Source: Campylobacterota bacterium (GTDB taxonomy: Bacteria > Campylobacterota > Campylobacteria > Campylobacterales > Sulfurovaceae). From it: 33,137 nt of DNA. The translations under genes and the position numbers were made by a program. This document shows, one piece after another, positions 7,536 to 17,423 of the stretch (position 1 is its first letter; each line of letters starts with the position of its first letter). The stretch is from assembly GCA_015494795.1 (NCBI GenBank), contig WGAM01000018.1, forward strand, positions 1 through 33,137. Reading direction: 5' to 3'. Under the pieces are notes generated by a model. The model made no database searches. It worked only from the letters and a program-made list of their open reading frames with translations, and was not told the origin of the DNA.

Positions 7536-9123
7536 TAAATTTATCTGTCTCTAATGGTTTATCTAACTGATTTAATAGGGTAGTAATTTTAGTTTTAACT
7601 CCTAAAAGATTTAGATATATGACATAATTTGTTAAAACTTTTTTTGCATACTCCTTACTCTCTGCATAATCAATAAGTTCCATACTTAAATATGGCTCAT
7701 ATCTACCTCTTTTAAACATATTATCTTTTCTAAGAGTTCTTTTTGTAAAACCTATTCCACCATTATAGGCATAGGCTATAAATAGAGGGTGATATAGAAA
7801 TCTATTTAAATAATCTAAATGTCTATTGGCATAATCTATGGCTATATAGGGGTCAAACATATCATCTAAATCAATCTTCTCTTTTTTCTGTTTTGCTAGA
7901 TGTTTAATAAGAAATGGCATTATCTGCATCATACCTAAAGCATAAGCTGGAGATACTGAGGCTGGTACAAATCTACTCTCTTGTCTAGCAATGGCATATA
8001 TTAGTGCCACTCTTTTAATATCTTTTCCAATCATAGCATCTCTATATGGCATTGGAAAATACTGCTCTTTATAATTTGATGCCTTCTCTTTTAGATAACA
8101 GTAAACCCCCTCTGTTATTGTACTTCTATAGTTATCTGCTAAAAACTCCATACTCTCTGGGTGTTCTCTCATTGATATTTTTATCTTCTCCCAATCTATT
8201 GGATTATATGGGTCAAAATACTCTACTAAATGTAGTCCTAAATTAGGTGTAATAACTTTAGGATATTTTTTTCGTAAAATATCTCTAGCTCTAAGTGTAA
8301 ATAGGTTAATTTGATTACTCTTGAGTAGAAGTTTTAGATAACTTCTATCTTTAGTTAAAAGATATAACCAAAAATTACACTTATCATGTACTGACTGTTT
8401 CTTATTCTTCTCTTTTGCTTTTTTAAGATAATATACTGCTCTATCTTTATTATTAAACTCAACTGCATTCATAGCTAATAGAAAAGTACTCTTATATGGT
8501 AGGGTCTCTATTGGTGTATTGAGTAGAGACTTTTTTAACTTATCTAAAGCAGGAGTAGTAATTATCTTAAAGAGAGTCAATCTAAATGCTTTTTCTAAAA
8601 CCAATTTTTCTAACTGCTCTTTAGAAAATGGATAGTTAAAATATCTCTTCCTATATTTAGTTTTACATCTATTAAAGATATAACATTGAGATTTAGGAGA
8701 GATACCTTTTAGAGCTTCAAATGGATTATCACTACTCATAACTTTTAATACATCTGAGTGTTGTCCTCTCTTCAATATCTTTTGATAGAGCTTCTTTAAA
8801 CTACTCTTACTCTTTTTAATTGCAACCTCTGGATAGATAATAAAATTAGATGGGTCTTTTTGAGTTTTAATCTTTTTATCTGGAATAGTCCCAATAATCT
8901 TTTTAATAGCCTTTTTTATCTTATAGCTTTTTCTTTTTGCTAAATTATAAGCCTTTAGTGCTTCATCTCTATTTGGTTTCGTCTCATTTAGAAACCTCCA
9001 AATATAGTAATCTCTACTATATGAAGAGGGCATCTTTTTTATCTCATCTAAAGAGAATACCTTAGCATATATAGTAGTGGTGACAAATATAAAAACTAAA
9101 ATAGCTTTTATTATAAGAGTCAT
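7531..9123 (-). CDS. slt: Soluble-type lytic murein transglycosylase
   Basis: This 530-residue protein cleaves the MurNAc-GlcNAc bond of peptidoglycan in the periplasm, forming 1,6-anhydroMurNAc. It has a signal peptide at 1-20 (TTIYA), a long alpha-helical superhelical region at about 25-365, and a C-terminal lysozyme-like SLT domain from about 370. The domain has catalytic E382 in ARQESRF, then SPAYALGMMQIMP and an AYNGG motif. All SLT signature blocks are intact. Its ATG directly abuts the yggT stop, in the order gltX-yggT-slt that I recall from Campylobacter jejuni. Confidence 0.92.
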   Translation of the reverse strand: MTLIIKAILVFIFVTTTIYAKVFSLDEIKKMPSSYSRDYYIWRFLNETKPNRDEALKAYNLAKRKSYKIKKAIKKIIGTIPDKKIKTQKDPSNFIIYPEVAIKKSKSSLKKLYQKILKRGQHSDVLKVMSSDNPFEALKGISPKSQCYIFNRCKTKYRKRYFNYPFSKEQLEKLVLEKAFRLTLFKIITTPALDKLKKSLLNTPIETLPYKSTFLLAMNAVEFNNKDRAVYYLKKAKEKNKKQSVHDKCNFWLYLLTKDRSYLKLLLKSNQINLFTLRARDILRKKYPKVITPNLGLHLVEYFDPYNPIDWEKIKISMREHPESMEFLADNYRSTITEGVYCYLKEKASNYKEQYFPMPYRDAMIGKDIKRVALIYAIARQESRFVPASVSPAYALGMMQIMPFLIKHLAKQKKEKIDLDDMFDPYIAIDYANRHLDYLNRFLYHPLFIAYAYNGGIGFTKRTLRKDNMFKRGRYEPYLSMELIDYAESKEYAKKVLTNYVIYLNLLGVKTKITTLLNQLDKPLETDKFR

Positions 9124-9402
9124 CTATATAGCCATTACCGAACGCATTAGAAGTGTATCTATAAACTGTAATCCAAATATAATTACAATTGGGGATAAAT
9201 CAATACCAGAAAAGATAACAAAAGGCATTTTTCTTCTTACAAAAGCAAAAGCTGGTTGAGTAAGACGATTTAAAACATCAACAATAGGATTTCTTGGGTC
9301 TGGCTGAACAAAAGATAGTACAGCAGATATAATAATAACCCAAATATATAGACTAATAACTGAATGTATCAGTTGAACAATAGCAAAAATTAATGCACTC
9401 AT
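9124..9402 (-). CDS. YggT family membrane protein
   Basis: This 92-residue protein has two hydrophobic helices (about 5-30 and 63-85) flanking the conserved linker, with FVQPDPRNPIVDVLNRLTQP as signature. YggT proteins are poorly understood envelope proteins linked to osmotic tolerance and, in Gram-positives, to division. The ATG at 9400-9402 overlaps the end of the gltX-like gene by 4 bases, and its stop abuts the start of slt, so all three are co-translated. Confidence 0.9.
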   Translation of the reverse strand: MSALIFAIVQLIHSVISLYIWVIIISAVLSFVQPDPRNPIVDVLNRLTQPAFAFVRRKMPFVIFSGIDLSPIVIIFGLQFIDTLLMRSVMAI

Positions 9403-10583
9403 GATGCAACCTCCAAAATATAATATTTAATTAGTGGATATATCTCACTAAGTTTAGGGCTATTTTCACTCCCTGTTAATAAAATCTGTAGTGGTTTAGA
9501 TAGGTTCTCTCCCTCTAAACCACTTTTAACTCTAATATACTCTCTAAAATCATTAAAATCATCAATTATAGGAGCATTTATAATTATATTCTCTATAATC
9601 CTCATCTCTCTACCCCATTTGGAGTTAAAATCTTTAGGTTTAAATATACTTTTAATTCTATTCTCTAACTCATTGAGAGTAGAGTCTTCATTTAGATATA
9701 ACTTAGCAAGTTTTCCAATAGAGCTATCTGCAAATCCAAAAACTCTTGATAACTCTTTATCATCTAATCTCTTTAGATGTTCTCTATTTATATCCCGAAG
9801 TCTATCCATATCAAACTTATAAGATTTAGAGATTTGATTTAAATTAAACCACTCAATAGCCTCTGGAAGAGTAAATATCTCTTTGGGTGGATTTTTATAT
9901 CCTAAAAGAATTAGATAATTTAATATCGCATCTGCAATAAATCCTTGTTTAAATAGAGTTTTGATAGTTATATTACCCATATTTTGATTATGAATATGTA
10001 CATATTTTGTATCTTCTAAATATCCTAATGACTCTTTTATATATACCTCTTTAGGAGTTCTATCTATCTCTTTTTTATCTCTAATAATAAACTCTATACC
10101 ACTAAGCATATCATCACAAGCTGATGCAAATATATCGGTTGGAGTTCCATCTGATTTTAAGATTATAAAATCTCCAATCTCATCTAAAGGAGTTACAACT
10201 TCTCCTTTTATAAAGTCACTATATATAATATCTTTTTTAGGCTTTTTAATAGCTATAAAACTATCTCTACTCTTCTCTTTAATCTCTTCTAAATTAGAGT
10301 TACAGATAAAAGCTCGTCCATTTTTTAAAACTCTTAATGCTAAATTTTGATAGATATTTAGATGTTCACTCTGATGATATACTAAATCATGTTTAATAGC
10401 AAACTTTTCTAAAATCATCATAATTTCACTATCTCTACCTTTTATATCTTCTTTAGAGATAGTAATATCATCAATACGAACTAAAAATCTATCTTCTCTC
10501 TGTTGTGCAACAATATAGTTTAATATAGCTACTCTAAGAGAGGCTATATCCATATCTATTGGCATTGAGGCAAATCGAAGCAT
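9399..10583 (-). CDS. Glutamyl-tRNA synthetase homologue lacking catalytic signatures
   Basis: This 394-residue protein is clearly of the GluRS family: LRVAILNYIV near the N-terminus, FIILKSDGTPT, then LNYLILLGYKNPPKEIFTL with EAIEWF. It is shorter than normal (about 430-470). The HIGH motif is replaced by MDIAS (residues 11-15), RIEDTD by RIDDIT, TPTYNFA by TPTDIFA, RGEDH by RDKKE, and the KMSKR loop is gone, with about ten residues missing near 198-204. It should therefore not activate glutamate. It sits where the gltX gene is expected in the gltX-yggT-slt cluster. The reading frame is intact with a good AGGAG site and promoter, so it is not a decayed pseudogene by frame. A working GluRS must be encoded elsewhere. 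Family placement is sure; function is unknown. Confidence 0.85.
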   Translation of the reverse strand: MLRFASMPIDMDIASLRVAILNYIVAQQREDRFLVRIDDITISKEDIKGRDSEIMMILEKFAIKHDLVYHQSEHLNIYQNLALRVLKNGRAFICNSNLEEIKEKSRDSFIAIKKPKKDIIYSDFIKGEVVTPLDEIGDFIILKSDGTPTDIFASACDDMLSGIEFIIRDKKEIDRTPKEVYIKESLGYLEDTKYVHIHNQNMGNITIKTLFKQGFIADAILNYLILLGYKNPPKEIFTLPEAIEWFNLNQISKSYKFDMDRLRDINREHLKRLDDKELSRVFGFADSSIGKLAKLYLNEDSTLNELENRIKSIFKPKDFNSKWGREMRIIENIIINAPIIDDFNDFREYIRVKSGLEGENLSKPLQILLTGSENSPKLSEIYPLIKYYILEVAS

Positions 10584-10609
10584 TAACTCTCCTATAAATT
10601 ATTGCCATA

Positions 10610-10615
10610 ATTATA
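10610..10615 (-). promoter_or_regulatory. Probable -10 box for the gltX-like-yggT-slt operon
   Basis: On the minus strand this is TATAAT within GATTATAATTATGG. The expected start is near 10603, 10-15 bases before the AGGAG site at 10588-10592. Confidence 0.5.
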
Positions 10616-10653
10616 ATCTATTTTATTAAAATATCAAATATTATTATAATTTT

Positions 10654-11454
10654 TTACTCAACAATAGCTCTAATTGCGTCAATCTGCTCTATTAGACTAT
10701 TTAATTTATCTAATTTAATCATGTTTGCCCCATCACTTAAGGCTATATCTGGATTAAAGTGTGTTTCAAAAAAGAAGCCATCAACTCCAACAGCACTAGC
10801 TCCTCTTGCTAGATACTCAACCATCTCTCTATCTCCACCACTAACTGAATTTCCACTTGCTGGAGCTTGAACAGAGTGAGTTGCATCAAATATTACAGGA
10901 GCAAAATCTCGCATAATCTTTAATCCTCTCATATCAACAACTAAATTTCCATATCCAAAAGTAGAACCTCTCTCTGTTAACCATACTCCATATCTGCTAG
11001 ACTCTTCATAAATAGGTTTTCCATTAAATCCTCGTGTTTTTAAAACTTTCTCTATAGAGTAACTCATAGCTTGTGGAGCTAAAAACTGTCCCTTTTTAAT
11101 ATTAACTATAGCATTAGTTTTAGCAGAAGCTACCAATAAATCGGTTTGACGAGATAGAAAAGCTGGGATTTGAAGAACATCAACAACTTGGGCTACTACT
11201 TCTGGTTGAGTAGCATCATGAACATCTGTTAAGAGCTTATATCCAAACTGCTCTTTAACCTCTTGAAGCATTTTTAATCCCTCATCAATCCCTGGTCCTC
11301 TAAAAGAGTTTAGGCTTGTTCTATTAGCTTTATCAAAACTAGCTTTAAAATAGAAATCTTTAGTACAATCTTCATGATAAACCATAAGCTCTTCTGCAAT
11401 TCTCATAACTCTATCTCTACTCTCTAAAACACAAGGTCCTGCAATTAGTATCAT
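10654..11454 (-). CDS. kdsA: 3-deoxy-8-phosphooctulonate synthase (Kdo-8-P synthase)
   Basis: KdsA condenses phosphoenolpyruvate with arabinose 5-phosphate to Kdo-8-phosphate, the precursor of the LPS inner core, in the cytoplasm. This 266-residue protein is full length. The N-terminal AGPCVLES has Cys8 where metal-free enzymes carry Asn, so it is the metal-dependent class, as in Helicobacter and Aquifex. Other family blocks are [29 protein letters not shown] and ETHFNPD near the C-terminus. An AAGGAT ribosome site precedes the ATG at 11452-11454. In Helicobacter kdsA is followed by ribH and nusB; here it is followed by the gltX-like gene, so the order is rearranged. It lies 49 bases downstream of the penicillin-binding protein gene. 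Confidence 0.96.
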   Translation of the reverse strand: MILIAGPCVLESRDRVMRIAEELMVYHEDCTKDFYFKASFDKANRTSLNSFRGPGIDEGLKMLQEVKEQFGYKLLTDVHDATQPEVVAQVVDVLQIPAFLSRQTDLLVASAKTNAIVNIKKGQFLAPQAMSYSIEKVLKTRGFNGKPIYEESSRYGVWLTERGSTFGYGNLVVDMRGLKIMRDFAPVIFDATHSVQAPASGNSVSGGDREMVEYLARGASAVGVDGFFFETHFNPDIALSDGANMIKLDKLNSLIEQIDAIRAIVE

Positions 11455-11503
11455 TATATATCCTTAATAATTGTTTTATGGAAGTTTAACATAACTATTT
11501 GAG

Positions 11504-13444
11504 TTAAAACATATCAGGAAACTCTTGTGCTGTAGATGTCTCTGCTTTTGATGGGAGTGGTGAAGTCTCTGTATATAATTCAGAGATAACACCATCTCTT
11601 GAATTATACACACCATCTGGAACTTTAAATGTTCTTGGTAGATTTGGATATATTTGATATAACCTTTTAAAAAAGTATGCAAAGGCAGGAGCAGCTACGG
11701 CACCACCAGTAGCACCTTTTCCTATTGGTCTATTATTATCTCTTCCTATCCATACAATCACCTCTTGAGCAGGAGAGTAACCACAAAACCATGCATCAAC
11801 ATTTCTATTTGTTGTTCCTGTCTTTCCTGCAAGTTCTATACCTTTAACTTGTGCATTTCTACCTGTTCCTCTAATAATAACATCTTTTAATATATCAGTC
11901 ATAAGATATGCCTGTTCTGGTTTAGTAAAATCTCTAATCTCTTGATTTTTTGCCTCATATATAACAGTTCCATCTTTTGATACAACTTTGGATATAAGAC
12001 GAGGCTCAATCATATGTCCTCCATTTGCAAATGCAGAGTATATCTCTGCCATCTTAACAGGGCTAACTCCTAAATTTCCTAAGGATATAGACATATCTTG
12101 TGGAATATGAGAAATTTTTAGAGGTTTTAACTTCTCTAAAACTCTATCAACACCAATTTCTGTTAAAAGATTAATGGTAGCTAGATTTCGTGAATGAACA
12201 AGTGCATCTCTTAATTTAATAAATCCAACAAAGTTACTCTCATAATTTTTAGGTCTCCATATTACTCTCTTTCCATTTTTATAGTATTGAAAGGTTCTAG
12301 CCACATCTGTTAACTCTGTTGCTGGGTTATATCCTAAATCTAAAGCAACTTGATATATAAATGGTTTAAAGGCTGAACCTGGTTGTCTCTCCATCATTGT
12401 AACTCGATTAAATGCACTCTTTTTATAATCAACTCCTCCTACCATGGCTTTTATATCACCTGTACTATTATCAACTACTAAAATCGCACCATTCAACTTA
12501 GATTTTTTATATTTTCTCAAAGCTCTTCTATAAGCATACTTTAAAGCATCTCTTGCAATCTTCTGCTCTCTCATATCTACAGTTGTATAGATAGTATATC
12601 CACCTGTTTTAATATCTGGAAAATCTTTTTTTAGCCGTCTAACAACCTCATCAGTTATATATGGAGCAATATTTTGAGTGAGAGTATCATGATATATTTT
12701 TGGTGTCTCTTTTATAGCTTTTAAATAATCATCTTCTCTTATCCAGCCAAGTTTTCTCATTCTACTTAATATTGTATTTGCCCGTTTTAATGCTCTATCA
12801 AGATGTTTTACAGGATTAAAATATGATGGTGCATTAGGGAGTCCAACTAAAAGAGCGGCCTCTTTTAGAGTTAATTTATCTAGCTCTTTATGAAAATATC
12901 CTTTAGATGCTGTTCTTACACCAAAATATCCTCTACCAAAAGATATTTCATTTAAATATCTCTCTAATATCTCCTCTTTTGTTAACTCCTGCTCCACCTT
13001 TATAGCTAAAATCGCCTCTTTTAGTTTTCTAGTGTAACTCTTTTTGGGAGAGAGTAAAATCTTTTTAACTAGTTGTTGAGTTATGGTACTTCCACCCTCA
13101 ACTCTTTTACCTGCTTTATAGTTTCTTAAAAATGCTCTAATAATTGCATCTGGATTAACTCCATTATGTTCAAAAAATCTAGTATCTTCAATAGCAATTA
13201 GAGCCTCTATTAAATAGCTTGGCATATCATCATATTTTGCATATAATCTATGTCGTCCTTTCATAATATTAGCAATCTTATTACCTTTATAGTCTAGTAT
13301 TACAGATGATATTTTTGGATGATAATTAACAATCTTATCCATATCAAGTTGTATCTCATTATAAGCATATATAAATGCAGTAATTAGTGCTATAATAAAA
13401 ACTATTACTAACATTATTGAACCCTTAATTAATTGATTAATCAT
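11504..13444 (-). CDS. mrcA: Penicillin-binding protein 1A (bifunctional glycosyltransferase/transpeptidase)
   Basis: This 646-residue class A PBP polymerises glycan strands and cross-links peptides. It has an N-terminal membrane anchor at about 8-28 and a GT51 domain at about 55-235 with catalytic E86 (IEDTRFF), GGSTITQQLVK and the RKLKEAILAIK block. The transpeptidase domain (about 315-600) has SxxK at S357-K360 (GSAFKPF), SRN at 418-420 and KTG at 541-543. All active-site residues are present. The C-terminal tail is short and polar. The ATG at 13442-13444 has an AAGGA box upstream. I see no strong promoter in the 90-base gap to mutS, so it may be read from that side. Confidence 0.95.
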   Translation of the reverse strand: MINQLIKGSIMLVIVFIIALITAFIYAYNEIQLDMDKIVNYHPKISSVILDYKGNKIANIMKGRHRLYAKYDDMPSYLIEALIAIEDTRFFEHNGVNPDAIIRAFLRNYKAGKRVEGGSTITQQLVKKILLSPKKSYTRKLKEAILAIKVEQELTKEEILERYLNEISFGRGYFGVRTASKGYFHKELDKLTLKEAALLVGLPNAPSYFNPVKHLDRALKRANTILSRMRKLGWIREDDYLKAIKETPKIYHDTLTQNIAPYITDEVVRRLKKDFPDIKTGGYTIYTTVDMREQKIARDALKYAYRRALRKYKKSKLNGAILVVDNSTGDIKAMVGGVDYKKSAFNRVTMMERQPGSAFKPFIYQVALDLGYNPATELTDVARTFQYYKNGKRVIWRPKNYESNFVGFIKLRDALVHSRNLATINLLTEIGVDRVLEKLKPLKISHIPQDMSISLGNLGVSPVKMAEIYSAFANGGHMIEPRLISKVVSKDGTVIYEAKNQEIRDFTKPEQAYLMTDILKDVIIRGTGRNAQVKGIELAGKTGTTNRNVDAWFCGYSPAQEVIVWIGRDNNRPIGKGATGGAVAAPAFAYFFKRLYQIYPNLPRTFKVPDGVYNSRDGVISELYTETSPLPSKAETSTAQEFPDMF

Positions 13445-13534
13445 CTCCCATATATCCTTATTTTATGTTTTATTATGTTGTTTGATATTTAAATATTTTC
13501 TATATTCTATCAAAATAAACTTATTATTAAATGT

Positions 13535-16450
13535 TTAACTACTCTCTTCATAGTGTAGTTGTAACCCTTCGCTACTCATCATAAATCCACTAATATAGAT
13601 TTTACCACTATGAACTAACTTATGGTGTTTTTTACAGAGTGGAATAAGATTATATTTATGGTTTTTATTAAAACTACTCTCTTTTTGTGGAGTTATATGG
13701 TGTGTATCTTCTGCCATATCGCTACATAAAGCACACTTAGTTATATATAGATTTTTATTATATCTACTTCTCTTTTTACTCTTTATACTCTTAAGTTCAG
13801 ATTGATTTCCAATAATAGAGTCTCTAATTCTATAGGCATTTTTTAGAAAACTCTTATCCATATGTAGAGATTTAGCAAACTCTAACCCATATAGAGAACT
13901 CCCCATACCAAGTTGTAGCTCTCTATTATATATTAATCTATCACTACTCTCATCATATCTTACACCAAGATGTAAAAATATAAGCTCTTTAATATCTTGA
14001 AGTTCATTAATATTTTTTAATTGATGTAGATGTGTTGCAAATATAAATGTAGCCTTTAGCTCCAAGAGTTTAAGAATTGCTCCTGATACTATGGCAACAC
14101 CTGATTCTGTCTCTGTTCCTTGTGATATTTCATCTCCTAAGATAAGACTATTAGAGGTTGCACGATTAAAGATATTTTTTAACTCCATCATCTCTACTGA
14201 AAATGTAGATAGTCCCTTATATAGATTATCTTTAGATACAATCCTTGTAAATATCTTATCATACATACTAAATTTAAGCTCAACTGCTGGAACAAAAAAA
14301 CCTGCTTGAGCTAAAATAACAGCTAATCCAATACTCTTCATAAGAGATGATTTTCCAGATGAGTTAATACCATATAGTAAGACTCCACTAACTCTCTTCC
14401 CTCCACTTGCATTTAGTGTAATGTGGTTATGAGTTGTCTTAATCCCCTCTCCTAGATATATATCATTTGGTACATATATTCCACTCTTCTCATTAGCTTC
14501 AATAATTAAGTGTCTAAGTCCAATAGCTTCAAATCCACTTCCCTCTTTAGTAATAATTGGTCTAGTTAAATTTAACTCTTTAGCAGATTTTGCATTAGAT
14601 ACTGCCACATCAATATCGGCAATAAATGAGATAATATCATCAAGTAGTCGCGAAAATCTCTTATCTAACTCATCTAAACTATCTATATATCTACTCTTTA
14701 CAAGAGCTACTAATTTTACCTGATTACTATCATAATTTTGAGTTATCTCTTCAAATAGAGGTGAGTTTATCTTAACACTATTTTTTAATATCTTATATCT
14801 AAAATCTTTAAAGAAATAGTGAGTTTTATTAATAGTAACAAAAGAGTCCTTTAACTCTTTCTCTATCATCTTAAATCTATTTTTAGTTAGATTAATAGTA
14901 AATCCCTCACTCTCTAAATAGCCTATCTCTGCATAGATTTTTTTTGAGCTATTTTTCTTCTCTTTTTGGATAAATAGTTTATCTATATGAGATACTACCT
15001 CTTCTAATTTTACAATTTCACTCTTCTGTTTATCTAATAGATTATCTATAATAGGATAAGTTCCCTCTTTAAATATATTATCATCAATCTGGTCTATTCT
15101 AAATTTAGCACAGATATTTAAATCAAATCTCTCTTTTAAATAACTCTTAAACTCCTCTACACCATCATATAGTTTACTATCATAGTTAATTTTATCTTTT
15201 GATAAATCTTTTAAGAGATTAGATATAGCATATAGTGACATATTCATATATGTAAGCTCTATTGGGTGTAGTTTTTGAAGTTTTATCCGTCTTAATATTC
15301 TCTCTAAATCATATATATTTTTTAGATGAGTCTCATATCTTTTACTATTTTTTATAAGTTTTGTAGATAAATCATATCTAGCCTCTAATATCTCCTTATC
15401 TACTATTGGAGAGAGTAGTCTCTCTTTTAATAGTCTCTTTCCAAATGCTGTAGAAGTTTTATCTATAAGTTTTAAAAGAGTTAGCTCCTTACTATCTTTA
15501 GATATAACTCCTAACTGCTCTAGTGCATTATTTCCCAAATATAGATATTTGCTACCACCTAAAAATAGAGGTCTATTCATCTTCTCTATAATAGCCTCAT
15601 CATGCTCTATAATAAAATCGATTAGTATTGCTAAAGACTCTGTAGTATATGGGTGTCTCTCTAAATCCATATACTCAATAGCAGATAAAAAAGAGTTTAT
15701 CTGATAGACTCTCTTAAATAGTTCATTTTGATAATCTATCTTACATCTATTTGAGTTAAAAGATATATGGTATTGATGAAATTCTAAATAGTTACTAATC
15801 CACTCTCTATCTATTGATTTATTATCAATGGTAATAATAATCTCTGCTGTATTGTATGTTTGTAGAAGATTAAAAAGCTCATCTAGTGCATAGGTTTTAT
15901 CATCTCTAGTTGAGTGCATCTCATTTACTATTGTTTTGCCTGTTGTAACATCAATAGCACTATATCCAACAGAGTATATTCCTCCATTCTCATCTATAAT
16001 GACAGATACAATATTATTTTCATTAACTTCTGTCTGATACTCAAAATTTGTCCCTGGAGATATAATATTTGAGATATATCTTGTAATTTTGGGTGGAGTC
16101 CCTTTCTGTTTAACCATTACAATAGTATATTTTTTAGTATCAATCAATCTAGCTAAATATCTCTCAATAGATACAGTAGGAACACCTGCAAGTAGTGGAT
16201 TTTTTATGGAGTTTTGGGCTATAGCCTTATTTTTTCTTGTTAGTTGAATATTTAAAAGAGTAGCTATCTCTTTAGCTTTCCCTATCTTTAGCTCATCATT
16301 ATTAACTTCATATATCTCAAAAAAGCTACCTATCTCAATAAGAATAATAGTATCATTCCCATACTTATTTTCAAAATATTTTTGAAGTTCAAAATAGATT
16401 TCTGTAAGTAATTTTCCCTTTTGATTTAAAATTTTTGATACTTTTTCCAA
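13535..16450 (-). CDS. mutS: MutS7-type mismatch-binding ATPase fused to an HNH nuclease domain
   Basis: This 971-residue protein has an N-terminal mismatch-recognition domain retaining the Phe-x-Glu motif (GSFFEIYE, F43 and E45), then connector, core and clamp regions. The ATPase has Walker [10 protein letters not shown] (about 693-701), Walker [13 protein letters not shown] (about 768-779) and an ATHLH switch near 804. The last 65 residues, from about 905, form an HNH domain: [22 protein letters not shown] and a final VHSG. This matches the MutS7 subfamily of Campylobacterota, giant viruses and octocoral mitochondria. The fusion could recognise a mismatch and nick DNA without MutL or MutH. 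The start is TTG at 16448-16450 with AGGTGA upstream; an in-frame stop excludes an earlier start. A hairpin precedes the ribosome site. Confidence 0.93.
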   Translation of the reverse strand: MEKVSKILNQKGKLLTEIYFELQKYFENKYGNDTIILIEIGSFFEIYEVNNDELKIGKAKEIATLLNIQLTRKNKAIAQNSIKNPLLAGVPTVSIERYLARLIDTKKYTIVMVKQKGTPPKITRYISNIISPGTNFEYQTEVNENNIVSVIIDENGGIYSVGYSAIDVTTGKTIVNEMHSTRDDKTYALDELFNLLQTYNTAEIIITIDNKSIDREWISNYLEFHQYHISFNSNRCKIDYQNELFKRVYQINSFLSAIEYMDLERHPYTTESLAILIDFIIEHDEAIIEKMNRPLFLGGSKYLYLGNNALEQLGVISKDSKELTLLKLIDKTSTAFGKRLLKERLLSPIVDKEILEARYDLSTKLIKNSKRYETHLKNIYDLERILRRIKLQKLHPIELTYMNMSLYAISNLLKDLSKDKINYDSKLYDGVEEFKSYLKERFDLNICAKFRIDQIDDNIFKEGTYPIIDNLLDKQKSEIVKLEEVVSHIDKLFIQKEKKNSSKKIYAEIGYLESEGFTINLTKNRFKMIEKELKDSFVTINKTHYFFKDFRYKILKNSVKINSPLFEEITQNYDSNQVKLVALVKSRYIDSLDELDKRFSRLLDDIISFIADIDVAVSNAKSAKELNLTRPIITKEGSGFEAIGLRHLIIEANEKSGIYVPNDIYLGEGIKTTHNHITLNASGGKRVSGVLLYGINSSGKSSLMKSIGLAVILAQAGFFVPAVELKFSMYDKIFTRIVSKDNLYKGLSTFSVEMMELKNIFNRATSNSLILGDEISQGTETESGVAIVSGAILKLLELKATFIFATHLHQLKNINELQDIKELIFLHLGVRYDESSDRLIYNRELQLGMGSSLYGLEFAKSLHMDKSFLKNAYRIRDSIIGNQSELKSIKSKKRSRYNKNLYITKCALCSDMAEDTHHITPQKESSFNKNHKYNLIPLCKKHHKLVHSGKIYISGFMMSSEGLQLHYEESS

Positions 16451-16463
16451 TAAATCACCTAAT

Positions 16464-16483
16464 CTTTATGACTACTCATAAAG
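16464..16483 (-). promoter_or_regulatory. Hairpin immediately upstream of the mutS ribosome-binding site
   Basis: CTTTATGA and TCATAAAG form a perfect 8-bp stem with a 4-base loop, ending 3 bases before AGGTGA of mutS. An overlapping alternative stem (ATTACTC with GAGTAGT, 7 bp with one G-T) uses part of the same bases, so the two cannot coexist. There is no T-run, so a terminator is unlikely; a translation-control role is possible. Confidence 0.4.
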
Positions 16484-16494
16484 AGTAATCTATT

Positions 16495-16797
16495 CTAATC
16501 TACAGACTCTATAAGTTGAGGTTTACTAATACTTGTACCATCATCACTAATATCAACCTCATTTTCAATAACTACATCTTGTAGATTTGACTCTTCTGGT
16601 TTAGCAATCTCATCTTTTTTACTCTTAACCTCTTTTTTTATATCTTTTATAACTTTTTCTGTTTTTTTTGCACTTTTATCAACTTTTTGTACCTTTTTAT
16701 CTACTTTATCAATAGTAGGTTTAGCATCTCCAAAACCTAAACAACCTGAAAATATAAAAGCCATAACTATACTACTAAATATAATCTTTTTATTCAT
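16495..16797 (-). CDS. Small lysine-rich lipoprotein, function unknown
   Basis: This 100-residue protein has a clear lipoprotein signal, with lipobox FSGC and acylated Cys19. The middle (about 30-66) is a lysine-rich, probably helical or coiled segment with VDKKVQKVDKSAKK-like repeats; the tail is acidic. I recognise no enzymatic domain. It could be a periplasmic spacer or an envelope-tethering protein, but that is a guess. The AGGAG site is at 16805-16809. It lies 44 bases upstream of mutS on the same strand, so mutS may be read from its promoter. The 140-base gap before it is very A/T-rich and shows no gene. Confidence 0.75.
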   Translation of the reverse strand: MNKKIIFSSIVMAFIFSGCLGFGDAKPTIDKVDKKVQKVDKSAKKTEKVIKDIKKEVKSKKDEIAKPEESNLQDVVIENEVDISDDGTSISKPQLIESVD

Positions 16798-16937
16798 ATA
16801 AAATCTCCTAAAAATTATAAAATTGTGTTTATGAACAACAAATCATAACATAAAAATGTTTATATATATATTTAATATCTATATTTAATTTGATATTTAA
16901 TAAATAATTAAATTATAAAGATTAAACATTATCTAAT

Positions 16938-17366
16938 CTAGGGACGCACCAATTTTATAATAAAAGCACTTGAGGTTACAAAATCTCTTGCACTTCCCAA
17001 TATCTCATTTGCCTTATTATAAGATATATATGGCCCAATTAGTGCATACTCTCCCTGACCTTTTTTTAATAAAATATATGGCAGTTGAGAAAACTTCATA
17101 CGGTTAATAAACTCATTTGTTGGTTTTCTCTCTTTAAAATATCCTACTTGAATGTAGTACCCTGGAGTTCCAGAGTTTGAAAAAATCTTTTTAATCTCTG
17201 AACTTTTAGGTATATATGGTTTATAGTTTCTATTCTCATCTACTACAATGCCAGATTTCCCACTCTCTTCTATCTTTTTATCTGTACTCTTTTTATTTTT
17301 TACTCCAGTTTCACAACCTACAAATATAAGAGCTGTTGATAATATCATAATTTTATATATGTTCAT
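16938..17366 (-). CDS. SPOR-domain lipoprotein
   Basis: In this 142-residue protein the lipobox FVGC gives acylated Cys18. A polar linker (about 20-65) leads to a C-terminal SPOR domain (about 67-140) with YYIQVGYFKE, then YALIGPYISYNKANEIL and a final IIKL strand. SPOR domains bind denuded glycan strands left by amidases at the division septum, so the protein likely localises there. This fits the nearby Min and peptidoglycan genes, though those are not in one operon with it. It has its own TATAAT at 17387-17392 and an AAAGGGA site 4 bases before the ATG. Confidence 0.85.
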   Translation of the reverse strand: MNIYKIMILSTALIFVGCETGVKNKKSTDKKIEESGKSGIVVDENRNYKPYIPKSSEIKKIFSNSGTPGYYIQVGYFKERKPTNEFINRMKFSQLPYILLKKGQGEYALIGPYISYNKANEILGSARDFVTSSAFIIKLVRP

Positions 17367-17386
17367 TTTTTCCCTTTTTATATCAA

Positions 17387-17392
17387 ATTATA
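17387..17392 (-). promoter_or_regulatory. Probable -10 box for the SPOR lipoprotein gene
   Basis: On the minus strand this is TATAAT in the 57-base gap after cobQ. The expected start is near 17380, leaving a short leader with the AAAGGGA ribosome site. Confidence 0.45.
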
Positions 17393-17423
17393 TAAGTTTA
17401 TCTTTTATTTAATTAATATTTAT

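Noticed and set aside
11476-11682. Minus-strand ORF of 68 codons at the PBP 3' end
   Set aside because: It mostly overlaps the end of the penicillin-binding protein gene in another frame; His- and Gln-rich sequence looks like an out-of-frame shadow.
16814-16819. TATAAT on the minus strand before the small lipoprotein gene
   Set aside because: A start 7 bases downstream would fall inside the AGGAG site, so this hexamer is probably not the promoter.
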